Below, one piece after another: positions 55,005 to 63,520 of a DNA stretch of 64,000 nucleotides. The position numbers and the translations under genes were made by a program. The stretch lies in contig NZ_QQTO01000019.1 of assembly GCF_003351345.1 (NCBI RefSeq), forward strand, positions 248,001 through 312,000, in the 5' to 3' direction. Each line of letters begins with the position of its first letter. Positions within the stretch are counted from its first letter, which is position 1. Source of the stretch: Allobosea caraganae (GTDB lineage Bacteria; Pseudomonadota; Alphaproteobacteria; Rhizobiales; Beijerinckiaceae). Below the pieces are notes generated by a model. It was not told where the DNA came from. It was given only the letters and a program-made list of their open reading frames with translations, and searched no databases.

Positions 55005-56633
55005 CTAAGCTGGCTGCTTCATATTCTTCTGAGCCAGTTTGTAGGCTTCGAAGGCCTGTCGATAGCTGCGAGCGACCGCCCGTGTCGCCCGCCCGATCTG
55101 GGCGTAGACCTCGTCGTCGAGATTGGCGAAGGATACCCGAACCGACCAGTCCGGAGCAGAGAAGCCGCCTCCGTTCAGCAGCACGATCCCATGGTCCTCG
55201 GCCAGGCGGAACACGATGTCCAGAGGATGGACGTGCTCCTTCATATAGGCGACGACGTCCGGGCCGACATATTTATTGGCCCAGTATTCAAAGTCGACAA
55301 GGCCGTAATAGCGATCGTAGAGCTGGTTTTCCGTCAGCTCGATACCGAGGCCCGTGATCATCTGAGCGAAGCGGTTCTGGACGATGTCCATGCAGGCCTT
55401 TTGATAGGCCTTCGCCTCATCCATCATCTCCGCCAGGGAGAAAATGGACATCATCACCTGCTGCGGGAGGGAAAGCCCGGCCGTATGATTCAGCGCGACA
55501 TCGCGGCTGTCGGCGACGATCCGGTCGATCATCCTGATCTCGCGAGGTTGCAGCGTCAGTGCGCCATAGCGAGCATCGAGCACGCGTTTGATGTCCTCGG
55601 GGTGATCGGCGATTTTCCGGTCGAAAACGTTCTCCCGGTGAATGGCGATCGTGCCCAGCCGCCAGCCGGTGCAGCCAAAATACTTGGAATAGGAGTAGAC
55701 GCCGATGGTGTTGTGGGGGAGCGCGCCGAGCAGGCCGCGGAACCCTTTCACGAAGGTGCCGTACACGTCGTCGGTGAGGATCATCAGATCGGGGCGCTTG
55801 GTCTGGACCAGGTTCACGATCTTGGCGATCGTCTCCTCGCTCAAGGCAACCGCGTAGGGATTGCCGGGGTTCACCACGAAGAAGGCCTTGATCTTCGGGT
55901 CCTCGAGTTTCTTGAGCTCGGCATCGGTGAACTGGAAGCGGTTCTCCTGCGGGGCTGCCACCGTGACGATCTTCAGGCCGTAATCCTCGAGATGAGGCAT
56001 TTCGAGATAGGGCGTGAAGATCGGCGTCCCAAGGGCGATGGTATCGCCTGCGTTCAGCAGCCGATTGGCCTTCAGTGATTTGAAGATGTAGCACATGGCC
56101 GCCGTCCCGCCTTCGACCGCATAGAGATCGAACTGGCCGGGAGGACGCGGATCGCCGCACATCGCCCACATCAGGTATTCGTGCACGATGCGCTCATTAT
56201 GGACGAGCATGCGATCGGGAACGGGATAGTTGTCGCCGATGATGGAATCGACGAGCTCGTGCACGAAGGCATCGGGCTTGAAGTCGAATTTCTTGACGGC
56301 GAACGGCACCATTTCTCTTAGAAATTCCGCGCCGGGCGAACTCTGTTGACCCGCGATCCAGGCTTCGAACCGCAGGGCGATGCCGTCGGCCTTCGGCATC
56401 CCGCCGATGCCGGCCGGCTTTTGCATCACGCGTCTGCTCTCGGTGATGGCAAACTGCCCCAGGAGGAAAAACGCCTCCCGGGGGATCGTGGCCACCCAAT
56501 TCGGGTTGCCGCGTCCGGCGTTCAGCAGCGCCAGCGATGACGTTTGCGCGGTTTGCTTCGCAAGCTTGATCAGCTCGTCCTTGATCTCGAAGGGGCTGAG
56601 TTTTTCGAAGTTGTGTAGCTTAACGAGGTCCAT
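55005..56633 (-). CDS. asdA: Aspartate 4-decarboxylase (bifunctional aspartate aminotransferase)
   Basis: A 542-residue PLP enzyme that converts L-aspartate to L-alanine and CO2, consuming a cytosolic proton. The PLP lysine is K317 in YSYSKYFGCTGWRLGT; other fold-type I motifs are AGRGNPNWVAT near the N-terminus, VEGGTAAMCYIFKSLKANRLLNAGDTIALGTPIFTPY, and FFVVNPGNPYA. Length and the insertions relative to ordinary aspartate aminotransferase match the dedicated decarboxylase. It lies 25 bp after the second exchanger gene and 235 bp before aspT copy 1, so one polycistronic message is likely. A good ribosome site GGTGGAG precedes the ATG. Confidence 0.93.
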   Translation of the reverse strand: MDLVKLHNFEKLSPFEIKDELIKLAKQTAQTSSLALLNAGRGNPNWVATIPREAFFLLGQFAITESRRVMQKPAGIGGMPKADGIALRFEAWIAGQQSSPGAEFLREMVPFAVKKFDFKPDAFVHELVDSIIGDNYPVPDRMLVHNERIVHEYLMWAMCGDPRPPGQFDLYAVEGGTAAMCYIFKSLKANRLLNAGDTIALGTPIFTPYLEMPHLEDYGLKIVTVAAPQENRFQFTDAELKKLEDPKIKAFFVVNPGNPYAVALSEETIAKIVNLVQTKRPDLMILTDDVYGTFVKGFRGLLGALPHNTIGVYSYSKYFGCTGWRLGTIAIHRENVFDRKIADHPEDIKRVLDARYGALTLQPREIRMIDRIVADSRDVALNHTAGLSLPQQVMMSIFSLAEMMDEAKAYQKACMDIVQNRFAQMITGLGIELTENQLYDRYYGLVDFEYWANKYVGPDVVAYMKEHVHPLDIVFRLAEDHGIVLLNGGGFSAPDWSVRVSFANLDDEVYAQIGRATRAVARSYRQAFEAYKLAQKNMKQPA

Positions 56634-56658
56634 GATAATTCTCCACCTGCAAATATGG

Positions 56659-58350
56659 CTAAGTCATCAATATGATGATGACCATTCCCCAGATTGTGAG
56701 CAGCGTATTTCCGACCGCGTAGGTCACGGTGTAACCTAGGGCGGGCACTTGGCTCTTGGCGCTTTCGCAGATCATGCCGAGAGCAGCCGTCGTCGTGCGC
56801 GCGCCGGCGCAGGCGCCCAGCAGGATCGCCGGATCGAACCGGAACACGAACTTCCCGACGAACATCGCGAGAATCAGGGGTACGGACGTCGCGACCATGC
56901 CCCAGATGAACAAGCCGAGACCCTGGGTTTGGAGTCCCCTGACAAAGCCCGGCCCGGCAGAGATCCCGACGACGGCGATGAACATGTTGAGGCCAACCGA
57001 ATTCATGAACCAGACGGTCGAAGAGGGAATCCGGCCGAATACGGGGCGGACCGAGCGGAGCCAGCCGAAGACAAGACCGGAGATCAACGCGCCGCCGGCG
57101 GTGGAAAGCGTCAGCGGCACCCCGCCGATCTTGAAGACAATGGCTCCAATCAACGCGCCGAGCGTGATCGCACCGCCAATGAAGGCGACGTCGGCCGCGT
57201 CGCTGGGACGGTCGAGATGTCCGATGACCTTGGCGACGGCGGCAATGTCCTGAGTGCGGCCAACGATGGTCAGGATGTCGCCGCGGTGGATGATCGTGTT
57301 CGCCAGGATGGGAATGTTGGTCGCAGTCGCTCCCCTGACGATCCGCCGAAGAAAGATGCCGCGCGCCGACGGCAGCGCGGAGAGTTCGGTCAGCGTCTTT
57401 CCATCGGCGGCGCTGCTGGTGACGTAGACATCGATGCCCTCGGCCTTGATGTCGAGAAGCTCGGGGTCTTCGACCTCTTCGGCCGCGTGGCCGATCAGAT
57501 TGACCAGTGCATCGCGCGGGCCGGCGACGGCGATGATGTCGCCGGCGCGCAGCACGGTGTCTGCGGTCGCGTCCTCGATGACGCCGTCGCGGCGGATGCG
57601 CTCCACGAAGACGCGTGCGTCGGGAACGAGCGCCTCTGCCTCCGCTGCCCGCATGCCGACGGCGCGCCCGCCGCTGGGCACGCGAAAGGCCCGCAGCTCG
57701 AAACGCCGCCACGCGGAGCCGGGTCCACCGATCTCCTTTCCACCGCCCAGGCGCGCCTCATAGTCCCTGCAGGCCTGGACGAGGTCGATACCGAGCAGCT
57801 TGGGGCCGATCTGGGCCAGAACCACTGCGGAGCCCACGGTTCCGAAAATGTAGGTCACCGCATAGGCGATGGGCATCGCATCGAGCAATTCCTTCGTCTG
57901 CTCCGGCGAAAGGCCGAGGCGGTTGATGGCGTCGGTGGCCAACCCCATCGAGGCCGAAATGGTTTGGGAGCCTGCCAGGAGTCCTGCGGCGTAGCCTGGG
58001 TGATAGCCCGCCAATCTTGCGCATATGAACGGCGCAACCAGGCAGAACACGCAGACGATGACGGCGAACAGAGCCTGCGGCGCTCCGTCCTTTGCGATGC
58101 CGCGGACAAATTGCGGACCCACGCCGTAGCCCACGGCGAAGAGGAACATCAGGAAGAAGGTCGACTTGACGTTGGGCGAGATCGTTATGCCGAGCTGCCC
58201 GATGATGACGGCGGCGATCAGGGTCGAGGTCACCGCGCCGAGGCTGAAGCCTCGATAGGAAAAGCCGCCCACGTAGTAGCCAATCGCAAGCGACAGAAAG
58301 AGCGCGATCTCGGGATAGCTGCGAAGCGTGCTGACGAACCATTCGAACAT
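56659..58350 (-). CDS. AspT-family exchanger (copy 2)
   Basis: A 563-residue paralogue of copy 1 with the same two-part membrane plan: [42 protein letters not shown], two RCK-C-like domains in the middle (about 200-370), and [47 protein letters not shown] at the end. The paralogue is clearly diverged from copy 1, mainly in the cytoplasmic part and helices 3-5. It lies directly between the Orn/Lys/Arg-type decarboxylase and aspartate 4-decarboxylase, so it may exchange the former's substrate and product, or a second acidic amino acid. AGAGGGG six bases before the second in-frame ATG (58350) makes that start better than the ATG at 58356. Confidence 0.88.
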   Translation of the reverse strand: MFEWFVSTLRSYPEIALFLSLAIGYYVGGFSYRGFSLGAVTSTLIAAVIIGQLGITISPNVKSTFFLMFLFAVGYGVGPQFVRGIAKDGAPQALFAVIVCVFCLVAPFICARLAGYHPGYAAGLLAGSQTISASMGLATDAINRLGLSPEQTKELLDAMPIAYAVTYIFGTVGSAVVLAQIGPKLLGIDLVQACRDYEARLGGGKEIGGPGSAWRRFELRAFRVPSGGRAVGMRAAEAEALVPDARVFVERIRRDGVIEDATADTVLRAGDIIAVAGPRDALVNLIGHAAEEVEDPELLDIKAEGIDVYVTSSAADGKTLTELSALPSARGIFLRRIVRGATATNIPILANTIIHRGDILTIVGRTQDIAAVAKVIGHLDRPSDAADVAFIGGAITLGALIGAIVFKIGGVPLTLSTAGGALISGLVFGWLRSVRPVFGRIPSSTVWFMNSVGLNMFIAVVGISAGPGFVRGLQTQGLGLFIWGMVATSVPLILAMFVGKFVFRFDPAILLGACAGARTTTAALGMICESAKSQVPALGYTVTYAVGNTLLTIWGMVIIILMT

Positions 58351-58404
58351 GCTCATCCCCTCTTGCTGAAAGCGGTGCCGAGCTGCAGCGCTCTTGCGTG
58401 TCGC

Positions 58405-61170
58405 CTAGGCTGCACGCGGCTTTTTGCGGCCGGCTTCGAGGACGTTCGTGCCCCGCCCGTGCATGAGCGCATCTGCTCGCAGCAGCTTGAGGCCCTTCGC
58501 CTTCTCGTAGCCATGGATCTCCTTCACATCGAGCTTGCGCATGAAGGTGATCGTCTCTTCCGTAACTACCTGGCCGGGCACCATGATCGGGAAGCCGGGC
58601 GGGTAGGGGATCACGAAATTGGCCGAGACCATCTCGGGTCCCTCCCGCAGGCGGCGATCGCATTCCGGGCTGTCTATCCCGACATACTCGCACTGCTCCG
58701 GGGCGTAGGCCGCGAAGAATGCGGTGCGGATGTCGCCCTCGGGCGTGGCTTTGCCGGCGTCACCGCGGAACGTCTCGTGGAAGCGGCTGAAATCAGGGAG
58801 GTCCGGCACATCCTTCATCAGGCTCTGGACACGGGCCGCGAGGGTTCGCCGGGCTTCCTCGCCACCGTGCTGGAGGCGCGTCTCGATGCCGTTGCTGATC
58901 TTCAGCAGCACGCTGATCAGCAGCGCGACATCGCTGCGCGTGTTGTTGATGTTCGATTGCAGCAGGACGGAGTTGCGGGAGGTCTTATTGACCTGAATAT
59001 TGTATTCGGCCGCGAGCAGCCCCTTGAAGCCCGTGCCGTCGAAGCCGGCGGTGCCGCAGACCAGCGTCATTCGGGTCGGATCGAGGCAGAACTCGTCTTC
59101 CCGCATGCTGCGCAACTGATCGTCCCAGCGCAGGCCGGGCGTCAGGAAATCGGTGAAGCCGCTGGTGCGATACTCCTTGGGCACCATGCCATCCGCGCCG
59201 ACGATGCTGAAATATTTCGAGATCAGCGGATGGGTGTTCACCTCGCGGCGAATATCCAGTGCGATCTCTATGGCGTTCATCACCAGGCCGTAGCCCTCGA
59301 GCTCCATTTGCCGGCGAGCGACGTCGAGGCTGGCGATGAGCTGCTGGTTCGGACTCGTGGATGCGTGAGTGAAGACGGCCTCATGGAACTGGGCCTCCAC
59401 GGTGTGGAAGTCCACGTCCCGAACGAGAACCATCGATCCCTGACGGATCGCCGACATCGACTTATGCGTGGAGTTGGTCTGGTAGACCCGTAGACGTATT
59501 GCGCGCGGGTCGGGAACAAGCCTGGTGTCCAGCAGGGCTTCCGTGGAGGGTTTGGCGCCGAGCTCGGCATGCTGGCGCTCGTACTGGGTGAGCGAGCCTG
59601 GATCTTTCATCCAGGCTTCGATGTCGGCCGCTGCTCCCATGGCGGTGCGGGGCCTGAGGAACGGCGACCAACGAGCGAATCCGAACCAGGCTTCATCCCA
59701 AAGGAAGATGAGATCGGGCTTGATCGCCAGGCACTCTTCCATCACGCGGCGTGTGTTGTAGATGTGGCCGTCGAAGGTGCAATTGGTCAGGTCAACCATT
59801 TTCACACGGTAGAGCCGGCCTTCCGCCTTGAGGTCGAGCAGCGCCTGCTTGATCGTGCGGAGCGGCACGGCGCCGTACATCGAGAATTCCGCCATCGGAA
59901 AGGCGTCGACGTAGAAGGGCTGCGCGCCGCAGAGCATCAGTCCGTAATGATGCGACTTGTGACAGTTGCGATCGAGGATGACGATGTCGCCGGGAGCGAT
60001 GAGGGCCTGCAGCACCATCTTGTTCGACGTGCTCGTCCCGTTGGTGACGAAAAAGACGTGGTCGGCGCCGAAGGCTCTTGCCGCCATGTCCTGCGCGCGT
60101 TTGATGGTGCCCGTCGGTTCCAGCAGGCTGTCGAGCCCCCCGGTGGTCGCGCTGCTTTCGGCCAGGAAGAGGTTCAGCCCGTAGAATTGCCCCATGTCGC
60201 GGATCCAGGGCGATCGGAACACCGACTTCCCCCGTGCGATCGGCAGGGCGTGGAACGTGGCGATCGGGCGCTGGGCGTAGAGCTTCAGGTTGTCGAAGAA
60301 CGGCGTCTCGAAGCGAGCCTTGATGCCCTCGAGCACGGAGAGGTGCAGTTCGAGCGGTTCCTCGATCTGGTACATGACCCGTCGGATCATCGCGGCGCGC
60401 GGATCGCCGGCAAGGCGCTCCACTTTCCTGTCCGAGAGGAGATAGAGGTCCAGGTCCGGCCGTGTCTGCTTCAGCGTTGCCGCCAGCCGCAGCGCCACGT
60501 CGGCGTCGTCGGCCTTCGCCAAGGTGGGCTGTTGCGCGGCCAGAACGTTGCGGAGCACGGGGGCATCGTGACGTGATTTGAGCGCAAAGCCTTCGTAGAT
60601 GGCGACGGCGGCGATGTCCGGGTTGATCACGGCTGCGCAGATCGCATCTTCCAAGCTGCCGACGAGCACGGCCTCATAGACGAAGGCGTCTTCAGGCCGG
60701 CGCAGCCGCCGGAATTCGGCGGCAATATGCGGCCACCGCGCCGCAGGGGCTGGCGTCAATACGAGGAGTTCAAAATAGGGGCGGTGCGGTTGCGCATCCC
60801 CGAGAGAGGACGGCAGCAGATCGGCCGGCTCCGCGAGGGACGCATCGATGGCCTGCCACTCCTTGGCGTCGTGCTTGTAGTTGCCGGTGATGGTCGCAAG
60901 CGAAATCCGTTGCGCGAGAGGCGCGAAGCCACCGGCATCGTCACTCTGAAGCCGTTCGCGCAGGGCCGTCATCAGCTGCTGTCCGGGAAAGGCGTGGAAT
61001 TCCTCGATGACACCAACTTCATCGAGCGCGGCTTCGACGACGCGCCGCTTCTCCGCGCCTTTGGCCCAGGCTCTCGCGACGGTGTGAAGCTGGCGCCAGC
61101 GATCTTGCCGCGCCGACGGCGCCGAAAAGAAATGATCGATGACGTGCGCGTCTGGAGCGGAGGTCGACAT
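58405..61170 (-). CDS. Orn/Lys/Arg decarboxylase family protein, long form
   Basis: A 921-residue PLP-dependent decarboxylase. The catalytic lysine is K570 in NSTHKSMSAIRQGSM; WDEAWFGFARWSPFL carries the conserved PLP-ring Asp, and FVTNGTSTSNKMVLQALIAPGDIVILDRNCHKSHH is the fold-type I entry. A wing domain precedes it (about 130-230) and the usual C-terminal domain follows (ANFVIPYPPGFPIMVPG). It is about 170-200 residues longer than E. coli AdiA or LdcI, because of an N-terminal extension. Substrate among ornithine, lysine and arginine cannot be told. The ATG at 61170 has GGAG eight bases upstream. It heads the four-gene block, 54 bp from copy 2. Confidence 0.88.
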   Translation of the reverse strand: MSTSAPDAHVIDHFFSAPSARQDRWRQLHTVARAWAKGAEKRRVVEAALDEVGVIEEFHAFPGQQLMTALRERLQSDDAGGFAPLAQRISLATITGNYKHDAKEWQAIDASLAEPADLLPSSLGDAQPHRPYFELLVLTPAPAARWPHIAAEFRRLRRPEDAFVYEAVLVGSLEDAICAAVINPDIAAVAIYEGFALKSRHDAPVLRNVLAAQQPTLAKADDADVALRLAATLKQTRPDLDLYLLSDRKVERLAGDPRAAMIRRVMYQIEEPLELHLSVLEGIKARFETPFFDNLKLYAQRPIATFHALPIARGKSVFRSPWIRDMGQFYGLNLFLAESSATTGGLDSLLEPTGTIKRAQDMAARAFGADHVFFVTNGTSTSNKMVLQALIAPGDIVILDRNCHKSHHYGLMLCGAQPFYVDAFPMAEFSMYGAVPLRTIKQALLDLKAEGRLYRVKMVDLTNCTFDGHIYNTRRVMEECLAIKPDLIFLWDEAWFGFARWSPFLRPRTAMGAAADIEAWMKDPGSLTQYERQHAELGAKPSTEALLDTRLVPDPRAIRLRVYQTNSTHKSMSAIRQGSMVLVRDVDFHTVEAQFHEAVFTHASTSPNQQLIASLDVARRQMELEGYGLVMNAIEIALDIRREVNTHPLISKYFSIVGADGMVPKEYRTSGFTDFLTPGLRWDDQLRSMREDEFCLDPTRMTLVCGTAGFDGTGFKGLLAAEYNIQVNKTSRNSVLLQSNINNTRSDVALLISVLLKISNGIETRLQHGGEEARRTLAARVQSLMKDVPDLPDFSRFHETFRGDAGKATPEGDIRTAFFAAYAPEQCEYVGIDSPECDRRLREGPEMVSANFVIPYPPGFPIMVPGQVVTEETITFMRKLDVKEIHGYEKAKGLKLLRADALMHGRGTNVLEAGRKKPRAA

Positions 61171-61480
61171 CACGGATACTCCGGAGTTTGTCGAAGGCGC
61201 AGATCATCTGCCGCCGAGGACGCTATTCGCGTTCGGGCGATCCAATGATCGGGTGAGACGTGCGTACTGATTTCTCCAGATTACCTCAGCACAATGGAAA
61301 GTGCCGGCGTATTGTCCTTAAGGGCAGGTTTCTGGTGTAGCGGTTTCGGTGAATAGTCTCGACGGCGGATCGTCCCTGGCGTCGCCTCGATAGCGACTGG
61401 ACGAGCTTGCTCGCTCGAACCGCGGCGGCCAGCCGTTGGCAGGCGAACTAGAACAAATATTCGTGGAGGATGCTTTCCCC
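61171..61480. other. Divergent spacer between the decarboxylase block and the secreted-protein genes
   Basis: This 310-bp region must hold the promoter of the decarboxylase operon on the minus strand and that of the small secreted protein on the plus strand. Short inverted repeats are present (for example GTCGC-N7-GCGAC near 61380), but no promoter or operator could be supported firmly. No gene is seen. Confidence 0.5.
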
Positions 61481-61759
61481 ATGTCCAAGAATTTGGTTGT
61501 CGGCACAGCTCTCGTTGCTTCCTTCATTGCCTTGGTGTGGGACGCCGGCAAAGGCGAAGCTTTCGCCTGTAATAGAACGGCCGGGTGCGCCATGGATGTC
61601 TTCCAGGAAAGTTATGACATGAAGCAGAGCGGCGCGATGCGCGATGCGATGGAGGCCGGACAAGCCAATATCGAAGCTTTTCGAGCGCTGAGGGACAACC
61701 CTAATCCAGGCGCGAATACCTCTGGCACCGGCACAAAACCGGCCCGCCGGAAGAAATGA
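61481..61759 (+). CDS. Small exported hypothetical protein
   Basis: A 92-residue protein starting MSKNLVVGTALVASFIALVWDAG, a hydrophobic stretch that is probably a signal peptide, then FACNRTAGCAMDVFQESYDMKQSGAMRDAMEAGQANIEAFRALRDNPNPG and a basic tail PARRKK. Two cysteines (CNRTAGC) could form a disulfide in the periplasm. The ATG at 61481 has GGAGG about 11 bases upstream. No family is recognised. It precedes the DUF3300-DUF2950 pair by 75 bp on the same strand and may be co-expressed with it. Confidence 0.62.
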   Translation: MSKNLVVGTALVASFIALVWDAGKGEAFACNRTAGCAMDVFQESYDMKQSGAMRDAMEAGQANIEAFRALRDNPNPGANTSGTGTKPARRKK

Positions 61760-61834
61760 GGATCCCAACGCGGAATACATGACGCGTTGCTTCGCGGCAG
61801 CTGATTGCCGCCGCGTCTACGTCGGAGGAGACAC

Positions 61835-63460
61835 ATGGTTCCCCGGAATCTCATGGCCTGGTCGATCGCGATTGCCCTGTGCTCCCCGTCCTGGGCGCAG
61901 GCGCCGGTGCAGGCGCAACCTCAGCCGCAACCGTCTGCCGCAGCAAACCCGCCGGCGGCCAGCGACGCGCTCCTCAGTTCCGCGGAGCTGGAAGCATTGG
62001 TCGCGCCCATCGCGCTCTATCCCGATGCTCTGCTGGCCCAGGTGCTGATGGCATCGACCTATCCGCTCGAAGTGGTGCAGGCGGATCGCTGGGCTGCCGG
62101 GAACAAGAAGCTCAGCGGAGACGCCCTGAAACTGGCTGCTGAAAAGCAGGCCTGGGACGACAGCGTCAAGGCGCTCGTCGCCACGCCCGCCGTTCTCAAA
62201 CAGATGAGCGATAAGCTGGACTGGACCCAGAAGCTCGGCGACGCAGTCCTCGCCCAGCAGCCCGACATCATGAATGCGGTCCAGCGCATGAGGTCGAAAG
62301 CTTATGAAAACAAGAAGCTGACGTCAGGCATCCAGCAAACGGTCACGGTCGCCCAGGAGCAGGGCAGGCAGACGATCTCGATCGCGCCGACGGTCGCCGA
62401 TACGGTCTATGTCCCCTATTACGATCCCGCCGTCGTCTACGGCGCCTGGTCGTATCCGCAGTACCCGCCCTATTATTTTTCGGGCGTCGGCTATGTCGCG
62501 ACAGGTGTGCTTGCGGCAGGGGTCGCATTTGGAACGGCATATGCGCTCGGCCGTTGGGCGACCGGCGGAAACTACTGGGGCGGCTGGGGCGGTGGGGTCA
62601 ACTGGAACAGCGGCGATATCAATATCAACCGCGATCGGGTCTCGCACTGGCAGCATAACTCGCAACATCGGCAGGGCGTCCGATACAATAACGCCAACGT
62701 TCAGCAGCGGTTCGGGAGTAATACTGCTCGGGCCGGCCGTGACGCGCGGATGGATTTCCGTGGCCGAGGTGGCGACCAGCTGGGTCAACCGGGAGGCGGG
62801 CGCTCCAATTTGTCGGATCGCGGATCGGGCGATCGCGTTGGCGCCGATCGTGGTCGCGGGCAGCGCTCGCAGGCCGGAAGGCCGGGAGCCGCAACGCGCC
62901 CAGCGGCGGGTCGGACGCCTGGCGGCAGAGGCCGTGACGGTGCATTCGGTAACATGCAGTCGGGCCGGGCCGCCAATTTTCAGTCCCAGCGCGGACGGAG
63001 CAGCTTCGATTCAGGTTTTGGCGGCGGCAGGTCGTTTGCCGGCGGAGGCCGCGGCATGAGCGCCGGAGGTTTTGGCGGCGGCAGAGGATTCCACGGCGGC
63101 GGGGGTGGTGGCTTCCGCGCCGGTGGCGGCGGCGGGGGCTTCAGGGGAGGCGGCGGAGGCTTCGGCGGCGGGCGAGGCGGTGGTGGTCGCCGTTCGGATA
63201 TCCGTCTCAAGCACGAGATCGTTCTTCTTGGCCACCTGGCCGATGGCCTCGGATTCTATCGCTTCGCCTACAATGACAGCGACAAGATCTTCGTCGGCGT
63301 GATGGCGCAGGAGGTCCAAACCGTGATGCCCAGCGCGGTCTCGCGTGGGAAGGACGGCTATCTGCGCGTCCACTATGAGCGCCTCGGCGTCACGTTCCAG
63401 ACATATGATCAATGGCTGGCCACCGGCGCGAAAGTGCCGGCCGGATCAGTCCAGCGTTAG
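61835..63460 (+). CDS. DUF3300 protein fused to a glycine-rich region and a C-terminal S74-like chaperone domain
   Basis: A 541-residue exported protein. After a signal peptide (about residues 1-25) comes DUF3300 (about 50-220: SSAELEALVAPIALYPDALLAQVLMASTYPLEVVQADRW, then SIAPTVADTVYVPYYDPAVVYGAWSYPQYPPYYF). A long Gly/Arg/Ser-rich, probably disordered stretch follows (about 250-455). The C-terminus (SDIRLKHEIVLLGHLADGLGFYRFAYND, then GVMAQEVQTVMPSAVSRGKDGYLRVHYERLG) matches the intramolecular chaperone (peptidase S74) domain otherwise known from phage tail spikes, which trims itself after folding. The ATG at 61835 has a GGAGGAG site. It is followed by a DUF2950 gene, a usual partner. Confidence 0.86.
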   Translation: MVPRNLMAWSIAIALCSPSWAQAPVQAQPQPQPSAAANPPAASDALLSSAELEALVAPIALYPDALLAQVLMASTYPLEVVQADRWAAGNKKLSGDALKLAAEKQAWDDSVKALVATPAVLKQMSDKLDWTQKLGDAVLAQQPDIMNAVQRMRSKAYENKKLTSGIQQTVTVAQEQGRQTISIAPTVADTVYVPYYDPAVVYGAWSYPQYPPYYFSGVGYVATGVLAAGVAFGTAYALGRWATGGNYWGGWGGGVNWNSGDININRDRVSHWQHNSQHRQGVRYNNANVQQRFGSNTARAGRDARMDFRGRGGDQLGQPGGGRSNLSDRGSGDRVGADRGRGQRSQAGRPGAATRPAAGRTPGGRGRDGAFGNMQSGRAANFQSQRGRSSFDSGFGGGRSFAGGGRGMSAGGFGGGRGFHGGGGGGFRAGGGGGGFRGGGGGFGGGRGGGGRRSDIRLKHEIVLLGHLADGLGFYRFAYNDSDKIFVGVMAQEVQTVMPSAVSRGKDGYLRVHYERLGVTFQTYDQWLATGAKVPAGSVQR

Positions 63461-63520
63461 CAGATGAAGGAACAGGCAAGCGGTCACCCTTCAATCCACT
63501 GGACATAGGAAGCAATCACC

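Noticed and set aside
56749-59493. 914-residue plus-strand frame across the second exchanger and the decarboxylase
   Set aside because: Spans two real genes in antisense and has no recognisable domain.
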